From the NCBI GenBank assembly GCA_032622095.1, contig CP136069.1, positions 43,316,194-43,380,193 of the forward strand: a stretch of DNA of 64,000 nt. The letters run 5' to 3'. Shown here piece by piece: positions 35,765 through 46,857 of the stretch. Both the position numbers and the translations under genes were made by a program. Under the pieces are notes generated by a model that was given only the letters and a program-made list of their open reading frames with translations, was not told the DNA's origin and searched no databases. The DNA is from Siphonodentalium dalli. Its lineage: Eukaryota > Mollusca > Scaphopoda > Gadilida > Siphonodentaliidae. Within the stretch, counting starts at the first letter, position 1; every line of letters starts with the position of its first letter.

Positions 35765-37330
35765 GGTGACCATGTTGAACCCTATGCGTAATGTATTGTC
35801 TGATTATAGACACAAATGACGTGTACCTTTAAGGTATGTGACCCCGCGGGTATAATACTATGCTTTTGGAACCATTTCTGAAGTAAATAAGTTTACTACG
35901 GTGGACATGTTTAACCCTACGTGTAATGTATTGTCTGATTATAGACAAAAGTGACGTGTACCTTTAAGGTATGTGATACCACCGGTACAATACTATGTTA
36001 TTGGAACCATTTCTGAAGTAAATAAGCTTACTACGGTGGACATGTTGAACCCTATATGTGTAATGTTTTGTGTGATTATAGACAAAAGTGACGTGTACCT
36101 TTAAGGTGTATGATCAAAATACGGTCAATTGTATGAACAATTTCTGAAGTAATGACACATCAATGCCTTCATTTCCTACAATGTTGTCTCGTGCATCGAA
36201 TGCACATGCATATGTAACTTGAAAGCCAATATGTTATAATGTTGTTGTCTAACACTGGGTAATTTTATATGAATGAAAGCATGTAGATTGCAAAAATCTT
36301 TATTAAAACTATGGACGTTTTTGAAAATAAAGAGCGTTTTTTATTTATGGATACGCTGAATTATGTTTAAATGCTTAATTTAAAATATAAATTTAGTAAA
36401 CGATGGACATTAAGACAAATTTTGAAAATAAAGAGCGTTTTTTATTTATGGATGGACGGAATTAGGTTTAAATGCTTGATTTTAAATGTAAATTTAGTAC
36501 AATTCAGACAAATTTGAAAATAAAGAGCGTTTTATTGATAGATACACTGAGTTAGGTTTAAATGCTTAAGTGACGTGTTCGTTTAATGTATGTGACCAAA
36601 ATGTGGTGATTTGTATGTTATTTGAACCATATCTGAAGTAGTGACACCTTATTATTATCAGTAACACTGTGCCAATGCATTATATTATGTATGTCTGTCT
36701 CTCATAAATGTACAGGCTAATATGACCTATAAATTGAAGGTAAGTGGATAGTCTGTTACAATGTTGTTGTCGTAAATTTTATTTGAATGAAAGCATGTAG
36801 ATTGCATAAATCTTTGCTAAAACTAGGTACATTCAAACTATTTGAGAAATAAAGAGCGTTTTTATTGATGTATACGCGGAATTAGGTTTAAATGCTTGAT
36901 TTTAAATGTAAATTTAGTACAATTCAGACAAATTTGAAAATAAAGAGCGTTTTATTGATAGATACACTGAGTTAGGTTTAAATGCTTAAGTGACGTGTTC
37001 ATTTAATGTACGTGACCACGGGTACAATAGTATGCTATATGAACCATTTCTGAAGTAATGACACCTTATTATTATCACTAACACTGTGCCAATGCATTAT
37101 ATTATGTATGTCTGTCTCCCATAAATGTACAGGCTAATATGACCTATAAATTGAAGGTAAGTGGCCAGTCTGTTACAATGTTGTTGTCGTTTAACATACA
37201 TTTCGTAAATTTTATATGAATGAAAGCATGTAGATTGCATAAATCTTTGTTAAAACTAGGTACATTCAAACTATTTGGAAAATAAAGAGCGTTTTTATTG
37301 ATGTATACGCGGAATTAGGTTTAAATGCAT
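35765..37330. repeat. Mirror of the internal tandem arrays in the right arm
   Basis: Contains AAAGAGCGT at 36329, 36430, 36522, 36851, 36942 and 37284, most followed by TTT(A)TTGAT or TTTATTTATGG, with CTGTGCCAATGCAT at 36667 and 37084. Spacings of 91-101 bp recur. The TGACGTGTACCTTTAAGG string occurs in each unit of the 35765-36165 part. Confidence 0.85.
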
Positions 37331-39481
37331 AAATGACGTGTACCTTTAAGGTATGTGACCAAAATGCGGTGATTTGTATGCTATTTGAACCATATCTTAA
37401 GTAGTGACACACTAGAAAACCTTAATTTCTACAGAAACATTAATTTTGTTTATCTCTCAGTCTCCACAGATGCAGAAGCCATTAGGAGCATGCATTTGAA
37501 TGACAGATGTATCGTGGCATTAAATGACTTAAACATGTGTTTAATTACGAAGCTTCGAGAAATTGTGTGTAGGATTTACTTTATTTGAAATGTTCAAATA
37601 TCTATTGGCAAGGCGTTGATTGATTCCTAACAGTTCGATTACAGATATTAAAGGGGTATTTAGAGAAAAAGCTTAACTAATGTTAGTGATGATTTAATCA
37701 ATTGTACCATAACAGTTGACCATTAGGAGGGAAACATAATGGGGAGTCAGTATGTATTCAGGGTTCATTCCGCTAGCGGTATAACTTTTGTGACAGTTAA
37801 ATTGCATGGGTTATGCTCTGTAAGCATATGTTGTATAATTAGTATTGGCTGCTTCGAGTTTAATACGCTTTTCTGCTAACTCACACGGGCCAAGAATTTT
37901 TCAGAAATGGATAGATGATGTGTTATTAGCTTTTGTGAGAGCAAGTGCCTCGCTGGTCTGTTTAGTGCCCATCTGTTTGTGAAAATGTATAATGCTTGGT
38001 GTCCCTACATTTTTCATAAATGCTTTAAGATGGATAGATAGGTAAATTTATGAAGTGATGGTCACATATGCTCATTTTAAATCTATTCACAAACACCCTT
38101 GCACATAAGCCATGTACCTTTAAGGTATGTGACCCAAATGCTTTGTATGCTATATGAGCCATTTCTGAAGTAATAACAAATCAATACCTTCATTTCCTAC
38201 AGTGTTGATTCGTGCATAGAATGTACATGCATAATTTGTGATATCTAACTTGAAGGTAAGTTGCCAATTACAATTTTGTTGCCGTTTAACATTCAGTCAT
38301 AATGAGTGCCATGCATATGTCCCTTTAGAGTGCATTGTGTTCCCCTTAACTTGCACATACCGAGATTACCCTTTTAATATTCCCCACCGTGAGTGCAGTG
38401 TCCCCCTTTAATGATGTCATAGCGTGGGTGCACACAAGACTGTACTATGAAAGGTTATATCGCAGAAACAAACAGGAGAGATATTTTAATTAGTTATTCA
38501 TGGGGGTTCAAAGAGATTGCTTTACCATTCTGACCTGTTGAGTGCGCATCTGTGAAAATGCTTCGGTTATAATATGGAAGTCGAATGTTTTGGCCACTAT
38601 GCAATGGATCTATGAGTATGCCTATGGTGTAAGATGGTAACACGTCTGGTTTTCGGTCCACATTGAGTCATATTTGTAGTCGGATGAGAAATGTTGTGCT
38701 TTATGTGATATAAATAGGAGAATGTATGAAATGGTGGTCTTATACGTTCAGCAAAGTAATGACAGATTAAACACCCATATTTACATAGCCCTCGCTTACA
38801 GGTTCCGAGAATATTCAATATGTAGAGAGATGCTGTCGTTATCTGTATCGTGGCAGTTAATGACTTAAACGTGTGTTTAATTACGAAGCTTCGAGAAAGT
38901 GTGTGGATCAGTGTTGTATATGACAACATATCACTGTGATTTACTTTATTAGACATTGACATGTTTTAACCCTTCTGTGAGATCAATAATGTTTTTATTA
39001 AAGGTAAAAAAGTTAAAGGGGCCGAAGTGTTTTAAGGAGATTTGATAAATAATTTTAACTGCCTAAATTCTATGCGTGGTAAATAAATAGATGCTATGAT
39101 AGCCAATGTGTGTACCGTGTGAAATTAACATCGGGACTTTACAGTTATATAATTTTAAAGAGGTCGTAGACAAATATGAATTTTATTACACGAATACATT
39201 ATGGATTTTACTAGAAAAAAATAGAATTTTCCAGAAACAAATATTTTACTAGATTGTTCCAGAAACAAAAATTTTTCCAGATTGTTCCAGAACAATAAAT
39301 ATGTTCCAGAAATTACGTGGGAAGGAGGAGCGATATATAATAATTAAAGGGGGCGTTACCTTACTATGGGACCATATACACACAGCATAGGAAAGGGGGC
39401 GTTGCCATACTATGGGGCCATAGACCTATAGGAAAAAGGGGTCCCACACATACATGGGCTATAGTCACAATCATGCTGCTG
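37331..39481. other. Outer part of right palindrome arm
   Basis: Mirror of 22346-24490, including the unsupported 121-codon frame (38597-38962, minus), the TTCCAGAA cluster and the terminal GGGGGCGTT(A/G)CC repeats. Confidence 0.5.
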
Positions 39482-40122
39482 AAAGCTAATTGTAGTTGTA
39501 GCATGCGTTCCGAAACCTCCCAAGCTACAAAAGCGTGACATTTGTCAGACTATTATTACGTTGAATATTACTTTGGTCGAAATTAAATTTATCACCGCGT
39601 AGTCAGTGAGCGTGAGCTGGTTCTCGGCTTTTTATTCTCCATAGATGTTGAACACAGACAGCTGAGCTTATATTTATCTATTATGGGGAATGAAATGGGG
39701 TATACCTGACAATGGATGGCTATAACAAACTGTCCCTGGATACATATAACATCCCATTTATTTTGTGATGAATTCCCACAACACCGATGTACATTCGCAT
39801 CCTTAGACTCGGCGAATGGTGGATTACTAAGACCTATTAGCACGGAATAACAAGTCCATGAACATTGTGACGTAATGTTTGTGGATTTGAATGCTAATTT
39901 CAATTTCAGACAAGACGCAGCGATCTGTTGGAGAGACTCTTAATGAATATATGTCCGCGCCTATACCATGCCACACAACATACAGTTATATAACACGTGA
40001 AATGTGGCATTGGGTCCTTTTATCAACCTTAGAAAATATCAGAATTAATAGGTCACACCATAACACGTGTGTTACTATGGTATTGTTATGGAGATACTCT
40101 TGGCGGGATAAGTCGTTGGTCT
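39482..40122. other. Anonymous DNA right of the palindrome
   Basis: No gene or repeat family recognised. Confidence 0.5.
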
Positions 40123-40351
40123 TTAACCCTTCCATGTCTGGAGCTTCCTGAAATTTTGTGAAAACCCTCATAAGGAGCCTCGCATATATAAGATAACACA
40201 TTGGCCTAACAATATTTACATTGACCTTGTAAACCAGTGCATTCTCTCATATATGTGAGGCTACCTATGTGAAACTAGCATATATAAGATAATTCACTGG
40301 CACATGATATTTAATGCTGCACCAGCGCAGCTCCCGTCATCATAGGGTTCA
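40123..40351 (+). mobile_element. Hairpin MITE with two different ends (IV left, VI right)
   Basis: Starts TTAACCCTTCCATGTCTGG followed by AGCTTCCTGAAATTTTGTG (end type IV). It closes with GCGCAGCTCCCGTCATCATA followed by GGGTTCA (end type VI, TTAA decayed to TTCA). Between them lie a decayed half hairpin and a fuller one (about 40235-40302, CCAGTGCATTCTC...). Its inverse partner lies at 40607-40816. The two ends are not inverted repeats of each other. Confidence 0.65.
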
Positions 40352-40606
40352 GATCCACGGTTCGATTTGACACCATAAAACTACCATTGGTACGTTTCTA
40401 TACCAGAAAATATTAGTTGAGCTTCGCCAGTATAAATCACCTGGACCATAGACAAAAAGTAATACCTGATGAATACGACTGAGTAATACCTGATGAATAC
40501 GACTGCCGATTTGTTTTAACATGTTTAACTTCATGGCGTTCATATCCTGGATGATTTTGCTGTCAGCACGCCTGAATATTCCATATATACCGTGGTTTCA
40601 ACTTGG
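40352..40606. other. Spacer between two inverted hairpin MITEs
   Basis: Contains a short direct duplication (GAGTAATACCTGATGAATAC-type units near 40460-40502). No gene. Confidence 0.5.
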
Positions 40607-40816
40607 TTAACCTTTTCAAGACGGGAGCTGCGCTTGTGCAGCATTAAAGAACATGTGCCAGTGTATTCTCTTTTATATGCGAGTCTACAATATCAAGGCC
40701 AATGCTTTCTCTTATATATGCGAGGCGCCACATGGGCGACTCGCATATATATAAGAGAATGCATTGGCACCGGGTTTTCGCAAAATTTCAGGAAGCTCCA
40801 GTCATGAATGGGTTAA
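40607..40816 (-). mobile_element. Hairpin MITE with two different ends (VI left, IV right)
   Basis: Starts TTAACCTTTTCAAGACGGG followed by AGCTGCGCTTGTGCAGCA (type VI). It ends GGTTTTCGCAAAATTTCAGG, then AGCTCCAGTCATGAATGGG and TTAA at 40813 (type IV). Holds a full hairpin at about 40703-40769. Together with 40123-40351 it could instead be one ~694-bp element with ~220-bp inverted ends. Confidence 0.65.
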
Positions 40817-40864
40817 AAGATGCCCTGCCTGATTTGACACAATACAACCACCATCGTGTCTTAT

Positions 40865-40915
40865 AAAGAGCGTCCATTCTCATGTCGCTCAAAAGCGGTA
40901 GATAACAGAGAGCGT
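40865..40915 (+). promoter_or_regulatory. Paired boxes AAAGAGCGT / AGAGAGCGT, 42 bp apart
   Basis: Boxes at 40865-40873 and 40907-40915. The sequence between (TGTCGCTCAAAAGCGGTAGA) matches the pair on the minus strand at 52117-52167 but not family II, so the spacing is kept while the filling differs. Confidence 0.55.
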
Positions 40916-41749
40916 CATGTACGACGAATTACTTATGTTTGATTTTGTGGATTTCCGCAATGCGTGCTTGATACGAATGATGCATGTGATTTCAAATATT
41001 TTGAGTTGCCTGATAAGCGTAAAATTGGATTAGGAATTTCTTACTTATTTGTTGTCCAATAGGACTGGGATCTTTAACGAATTAAACACATTTCGAATCC
41101 AATGACTCAAGAACGACGATTGATCCCGATAAACCTGATTCAAATTTATTACTTCCATTAAAGATATTGAGTGTCGGAGCTTGGAAGAGGCAATTTGGCG
41201 TTTTCGCGTAAAACAGGCGACGATAAATATCTTCTGTTCCAGATTGTGAATGAATCGAGAACGTGCTGTCTAGAAACAGAGACAGTGTGGTGATTCCATG
41301 TCACATGTATATACATATATAGAATATGTAACTAGTGTCGTCGCTTAAACTATGTCCATGAGGGGGGGGGGGGGTGAGCATCTTCCAGAAATGAAGTTAC
41401 AGTTCGCAACTAATGGATTCATTGCAAAGCCGAATCAATTAACTAGTGCAATCATGGCTTTACTCTTATGTGGAATGGTGCATAATTATTTCAAAACTCC
41501 ACTTCCTGACTTTCAAAAGAAAATGTTGTTGTGGACACCCACAATTAATATTATTGTTATGAATTAATGTTGTAACTCGCCCAAATTCCATATATAAATA
41601 TGGTCTAAACGCTGCGCGAACAAACCTAAACCGCTGCACGAACAAACCTAAACTTACATGAACGAAAAGACAGGTCGGCATAGCTATATATAACAGACAT
41701 AATTACGAAAAAACAAGAAGAATCACACGAATACATCATTACAGCATTT
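40916..41749. other. Anonymous DNA with a 13-G run
   Basis: A G homopolymer lies at 41362-41374. No gene recognised. Confidence 0.5.
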
Positions 41750-42162
41750 TACCCTGTGCCAATGCATTCTCTTATATATGCGAGTCGACCATAGGTCGCC
41801 TCGCATATATAAGAGAATGCATTGGCTTAACAATTTTTTATCATGTTTTTTAAATAAATGTTTCTTACAATTTTTAGGACATAAAATAAAAAAAACATCC
41901 TTTACCCTGTAGGGAGCCCCACACATATATAGAAGCACATAGAAGAGTGTCGTCTGCTCATGTTTGTCTGGGGCTCTGTATGGGTGAAATTATAAAATTG
42001 TTAAAGAATACAAGAACAAATTATTAAAATTGTTAGGCCAATGCATTCTCTTATATATGCGAGGCGACCTATGGTCGACTCGCATATATAAGAGAATGCA
42101 TTGGCACAGGGTAAAAAAATCCCGACTTCCGACTGGATTTGATATGGCGGGTCACATATATG
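41750..42162 (+). mobile_element. Hairpin MITE, end type B, left-truncated
   Basis: Two 67-bp hairpins (about 41758-41824 and 42037-42103) flank a central segment with GGGAGCCCCACACATATATA and a GTTTGTCTGGGGCTCTGTAT stretch. The right end reads CACAGGGTAAAAAAATCCCG and then GATATGGCGGGTCACATAT. It is the same family as 53239-53675, which retains both ends. The left outer end is missing here. Confidence 0.8.
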
Positions 42163-42363
42163 TATGTAGTGGTGCGAATACAACACTGCTTGCTGACAGC
42201 AATTGCATAATCAATATTGTGTAGTTTCAATATTATAATATTCCTTAAATAAGTATGTCTTGAATCTGCCTTTGATCTCAATGAAATATGCAAGAGGACC
42301 AGAACAGTGAATTTATTGTAGTGTATTAAGACTGCACCAGATCAAAATATTACTATAGCAGCT
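42163..42363. other. Anonymous DNA
   Basis: No gene or repeat recognised. Confidence 0.4.
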
Positions 42364-42738
42364 TTAAAGTGATATGAAACACTCCGGTATGGTGATTAAA
42401 TATAAATGGAGAATAATCTTGTTCAAAGTAGTCATTTGTACAAATATTATATCTAAATTGACAACACACACCGTCATTCTTTTATATTAATTAAATGCAG
42501 TGACTGCCGATGGTGAAATCGTTTTCGTTAGTTTATCGCCGATAGAAGCGTCCCGATTCGAGTAGTAAATATTTACAATTTAGCGTAGTTGAGACAATGT
42601 TTTCAATGGAGTGGTACGGTCGATTTGCTTGAGATTTTCGGTATGTTGGTAGAATACTACATTCCTCCAGCTGACACAGCACCTGAACACTAACTTATCA
42701 GTTTCACGCACCCTAACAAGTCCTTAATATGTCTTTAA
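42364..42738 (+). mobile_element. MITE family III, complete copy
   Basis: TTAA at 42364-42367 and 42735-42738 enclose sequence starting AGTGATATGAAACACTCCGG and ending AAGTCCTTAATATGTCT. Homologous to 10732-11026 (inverted) and to 1785-1977 (partial). No coding capacity. Confidence 0.75.
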
Positions 42739-42959
42739 CCGTTTTTTGGTAAATATCAATATTTTTCAAATACATTTCGATAAAATTATTTTTCGAATTA
42801 TTGTTTCTGTTCATGTCACTAATCGTCTAAACGTCTAATATCATACAACAAGTTTAGCTTGGCAGGCGAACCAAGATAAACCTATCGCTTGTGAGACATG
42901 CTAATATACATACATTACATGCCACGAAAATACTCACAGAAGTCATGATACCTTACTAA

Positions 42960-43060
42960 TGAATAATGTGCATTGTTGTTGGTATATATTGTTGTTAGTG
43001 ATGTTTCCGTTGTTGACGGCGACGACAACGACGATGACGATGATGATGGTTATGTCAGTG
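42960..43060 (-). repeat. Short GAC/GAT microsatellite
   Basis: TTGTTGACGGCGACGACAACG and following GATGAT units. It resembles the start of the repeat at 43745, which lies past two MITEs. Confidence 0.7.
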
Positions 43061-43093
43061 ACGATTTGGACTATACCTAAACATTCAAGGCTT

Positions 43094-43328
43094 ATACTGT
43101 AGACTAAATTAGGCCATTTATGGGACCATTTCCTTTTATAATCAACATAATATATGCAACAAATGAATGAATTTGAGCCATCATGGAATATTGCAAAATA
43201 CACGCACGTGCTCTATGAACGATGCCAACAACATGATAAGTATAATAAATTCATTCATTTGTTGCATATATTCTGTTGAGAAAAAGAAGATGGTCCCACA
43301 AAAGGCCGGATTTACAGTACCCCTTTAA
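43094..43328. mobile_element. Inverted-repeat MITE (family VII)
   Basis: The left arm (about 43097-43174, with TATGGGACCAT and ATATATGCAACAAATGAATG) is the imperfect reverse complement of the right arm (about 43248-43319, with CATTCATTTGTTGCATATAT and GGTCCCA). The right end reads TTTACAGTACCCCTTTAA, so a TTAA target is possible. A second, partly decayed copy is at 62581-62830. Confidence 0.75.
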
Positions 43329-43329
43329 G

Positions 43330-43729
43330 TTAACCCTTTACCCAACAGAACGGCCCTGTGCCAATGCATTCTCTTATATATGCGAGTCGACCATAGGTCG
43401 CCTCGCATATATAAGAGAATGCATTGGCTTAACACATTAAAAATTATAAAATTGTTAAAGAATGTAAGAAAAATGGTAAAAAGTGTTAAAAAAAAGATTT
43501 TTTTTAGGCCAATGCATTCTCTTATATATGCTAGGCGACCTATGGTCGACTCGCATATATAAGAGAATGCATTGGCACAGGGCATAACTATAACCATCAC
43601 AATGTGGTCAATGAGCCGGTTCCAATGATATCCATATATGTATGGTTTTATTGAGACAGACCCAAGATATTTTAGGCTGTTGAAGCTTTATTTGGCCGGT
43701 TTTGGCCGGTTTGTTGGGTAAAGGGTTAA
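43330..43729 (+). mobile_element. Hairpin MITE family I, copy 2
   Basis: TTAA at 43330-43333 and 43726-43729, ends CCCTTTACCCAACA and TGTTGGGTAAAGGG, two hairpins (about 43360-43426 and 43509-43575). It lies one base from the TTAA of the family VII element and, like copy 1, abuts a GAT-type microsatellite. Confidence 0.92.
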
Positions 43730-43744
43730 ACACCAATGGACAGT

Positions 43745-43895
43745 CTGCAGTCGTTAATGATGTTCCAGTTGTTGACGGCGGCGACGACGACTGCGGCGAC
43801 GACGACGATTATGATTATGTTGTTGCTGTTGTTGTTGATGATGATGATGATGATGATGGTGATGATGTTGATGGTGATGATGATATGATGCTGTT
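43745..43895 (+). repeat. GAC/GTT/GAT microsatellite
   Basis: GGCGGCGACGACGACTGCGG then GTTGTTGCTGTTGTTGTTG and (GAT)n. Non-coding repeat. Confidence 0.9.
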
Positions 43896-45389
43896 ACATT
43901 CGAAATATAATATCTTCTATTTGTCTTCTCAATATCTTTTTTGAATAGCAAACGCTCGTACATTTATGTTGAAAGTTATCTGGTATATCTTCATGTCGTA
44001 TACACGAGGAACAGAACTTGTATTCCACACGGGTGTGACATGTGCGATATATAAGCGTCCACTAAGCGATAATATGTTGTCCATACATGCACCTAACTGC
44101 CAACATGCCCACAGTCTAACCTAGAACAATAAGCATGACACAATACAGAGCGTCCCTTGTTTATATTATCCTAATATGGTATCAGCTACAAGCTAACTAT
44201 GTTGACAAAACTTGTGTCCCAATCCCCATGTATATAATTCATATACAATAAAATATGTATAAATCAAAAGCTACAAACGTTTGTCTGGCATATAATGTCT
44301 GTGTATTAGCATATCATGTTTGGTCGCCGGAATGTCTCACCACGATACAGTACCAGGTTAAAAGTAGGGTTATCCAGAGGATTGATTATTAAGTAAACCT
44401 TGAGCTTAAGGCACATGCGGTGTATGGCTTCGCGATTAAATGTTATACTCTACATTGTATAACATTGGGGATAGACGGTGGCTCGATCATTACGTGATAT
44501 GCATATACATGTAGAGTATTAGACTATTATCATGCCTGTAATACCAGCTCCAGTTCAAACGAAGAACTTTCGTCCCAAGCTGCAAAACAGAGTTCAGTCC
44601 CCTGGCTACGCTATGACTGAACGCTGCCGGCATGTGTATGCTGTTAATTAAATCTAACATTTTTTTATTGAAGTGTTTTGTCAGTTACAATGGCTTGATC
44701 GCGATCTAGAAAATATTCAAATGAATATGGACAGTTCAGTTTCTCAGAATAATGCAGAATGAATTGTAATCTGTAAAAGTCTCAAATAAATAACTGTGAC
44801 ATTTCTTCACATTATATGTAGGCGCGGGCAGCGGTAAGTCCTGCGGAAGGGACTGAACTCTGCATGGAGCTTGCTTTCATCCACGAACAATTTCGCGGAG
44901 TGACCGCCCGTAATGTGCACTAACAGATATGACCAAGCTCAGATAAACTACAGTTGTCATTTCAATCCTTTATTTGCTAAATGGATTCTCCCATCGATTA
45001 TAAAAGTATACAATGGAATAGCCTATTATTGATCAGGAAATATAAGCAGACGACAGACAGATGAACATATAATACTAGTGCGGAAGGCTCGTACTCTTAA
45101 TAGGTGGTAAATGTTAAGAAAATAAGTTCAACTGGTCGTTGTGTTGAACATATTATTTGAACATTTAATAATCGATAATAATAATCTATTTTTCGCATTC
45201 CATAGTAAATTAGTTTAAATGTTCTTTACATGATTATTACCCCGGTCATAGAGCATTGATTACATCAAGATTATCATACTGAAAATATCCATTGACTCCC
45301 GACTGGTACTCGATTAATGGGCGAGTTCTCCGCAACATTTGTAGTATGATAGTGTTTGTCGAAGGCAACCAACCCAGTGTTTGACGTTG
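43896..45389. other. Anonymous DNA
   Basis: About 1.5 kb without a recognised gene. At 44146 ACAGAGCGT is followed by TCCTAATATGG and a degraded second box, probably a decayed copy of the paired-box unit. Confidence 0.5.
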
Positions 45390-46283
45390 TTATGAGGGAA
45401 TATCTCAAAATGTTTTTAACATTATAATGAAAAGTGGTGCTGCACCCCGTGAATGGGGAATAGGTGTAATAAAACCACTCTATAAATCCAAGGAGCCCCG
45501 TGACACTGACAACTACCGACCAATCACTCTGGACAGGTGTATTTCTAAATTATTCACATCTATCCTCGGTAATCGCATTCAATCATTCTTGGATCAAAAT
45601 CTTGTTTTACCTGAGAATCAAGCGGGATTCCAGAGTGGTTGCTCAACAATTGATCATTTATTTTCCTTGAACTGTTTGATTGAGTTGTCAAAGAGTATGG
45701 TAAGCGACTTTATTGTGCCTTCGTATATTTATCAAAGGCCTTTGACAGTGTTTAGCGTAAAGGTCTGTGGCAGAAACTTTTCAGTTCTGGAATATAAGGT
45801 CGAATTTTAAACGTCTTCATCAACATGTATGACGGAATAAAATCTTGTGTGTTTTCTAGCGGCGAATATTCCTCACTACTCAATTGTAATACTGGTGTCC
45901 GACGCGAAAGTAAATTTGTCACATATCTTATTTTCATTATAGACGAACGATTTAGAGGGTCATCTTATGACCTATTTCGGGGGTGGTTTCCAAATTTCCC
46001 GGCTGCAGAACAACTTAAACTTCGGTTACATGAAGCTAATTTATCTACACCGTATTTGTTTGCAAGGCGCATTCCATTTATATATAGCATTTGCTCAATT
46101 AGTATGCAATACTGTAATTACTGGAAGTATTTCGTAATAAAGCTGACCAAGAAGCACCAAATAAATTATTCACATTAAACAATAGGACTATTTATGTTAC
46201 TGACGAATACAAGTACCTCGGCGTTACGTTTTCCCACGATGGTCCATTCCTTGCAGAGAAGAAGCTCAGATGGGAGCAGGCTG
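45390..46283 (+). pseudogene. Non-LTR retrotransposon reverse transcriptase, degenerate
   Basis: The frame around 45427-45720 encodes GIGVIKPLYKSKEPRDTDNY, RPITLDRCISKLFTSILGNR and ENQAGFQSGCSTIDHLFSLN, the N-terminal blocks of a LINE reverse transcriptase (jockey/RTE/I-like). After a frameshift near 45725, about 45820-45910 gives NMYDGIKSCV and LLNCNTGVR. Further out-of-frame remnants include YCNYWK near 46110 and VTDEYKYLGVTFSHDG near 46195-46245. The segment that should hold the catalytic YADD motif is deleted or scrambled. The copy ends in a GA-rich simple repeat. Several frameshifts and stops make it inactive. Confidence 0.88.
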
Positions 46284-46390
46284 ATAGAGATAGAGAGAAA
46301 TATAGAGAGGGAGAGATAGACAGAGAGACAGAGAGATAGAGAGAAAGATTGGTAAAGAGGGAGTGAGAGAGGGGGAGAGAGGGGGCAATA
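46283..46390 (+). repeat. GA-rich simple repeat
   Basis: Imperfect GATAGAGA/GAGAGG units for about 100 bp directly after the reverse-transcriptase remnant. Possibly seeded by, or captured with, the LINE. Confidence 0.9.
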
Positions 46391-46480
46391 GATATTCTAA
46401 CTGATATATATTCGATGACTCGAAGTCTACAGGTCAGAAATGAAGTATTTATAATCAACGGAGTTCGTGTGATAACAGAA

Positions 46481-46592
46481 TGACTAGGCTAAATCTGACT
46501 AAGATTTGATCTTAGTCAAACCAATATGTCTTAGTCAATATGACTAGGATGCCATCTGACTAAGGGAAAGTTAATCAAAACGACTAAGTAGT
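46481..46592. repeat. Cluster of GACTAAG/CTTAGTC motifs
   Basis: About seven copies of TGACTAAG, TGACTAGG or their inverse CTTAGTCA in about 110 bp, for example CTGACTAAGATTTGATCTTAGTCA. The motif resembles but does not equal the AP-1 site TGACTCA. Confidence 0.6.
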
Positions 46593-46857
46593 TCTTTCAG
46601 TGCATAAATAATCTTTTTCCAACTTCTCTGTTGAATATTATCAAACCGGCGCACCGATCTCCTTCCAATCACATATATGTTCCTCTATGTTATAAAATAT
46701 TTTGCATTGTCATATATCATCATGTTTAATGTTATAGGTGGACTGTATACTGTATATTATGTTGGGAGAAGACCGACCCAACGTTATGTATTTCTTAACA
46801 TTGTATATTATACAGTTTAGAAGAATACACAATACAAATATGTAATAACGTTCAATG
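46593..46857. other. Anonymous DNA
   Basis: Contains a loose inverted repeat (GTATACTGTATATTATGTTG / TAACATTGTATATTATACAG near 46745-46816). No gene. Confidence 0.4.

Larger units (their letters stand above)
31755..39481 (-). repeat. Right arm of 17-kb palindrome
   Basis: Reverse complement of 22346-30060, from the CGTGACGCTCGATCGC edge out to CATGCTGCTG at 39481. The arm is about 12 bp longer than its partner, chiefly from indels such as the 15-C run at 31790-31804. It is followed by AAAG, matching the AAAG before the left arm, a possible 4-bp target duplication. Confidence 0.95.

Noticed and set aside
40865-40915. AATAAA-containing boxes as poly(A) signals of genes
   Set aside because: Only some boxes include AATAAA, there are no upstream genes, and the conserved part is AAAGAGCG.
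43325-43600. Frames repeatedly encoding CILLYMRGDLWSTRIYKRMH-like peptides at many loci
   Set aside because: They are translations of the MITE hairpin and appear on both strands of every copy.
46192-46458. Minus-strand frame rich in Ser and Leu
   Set aside because: Product of the GA simple repeat next to the reverse-transcriptase remnant.
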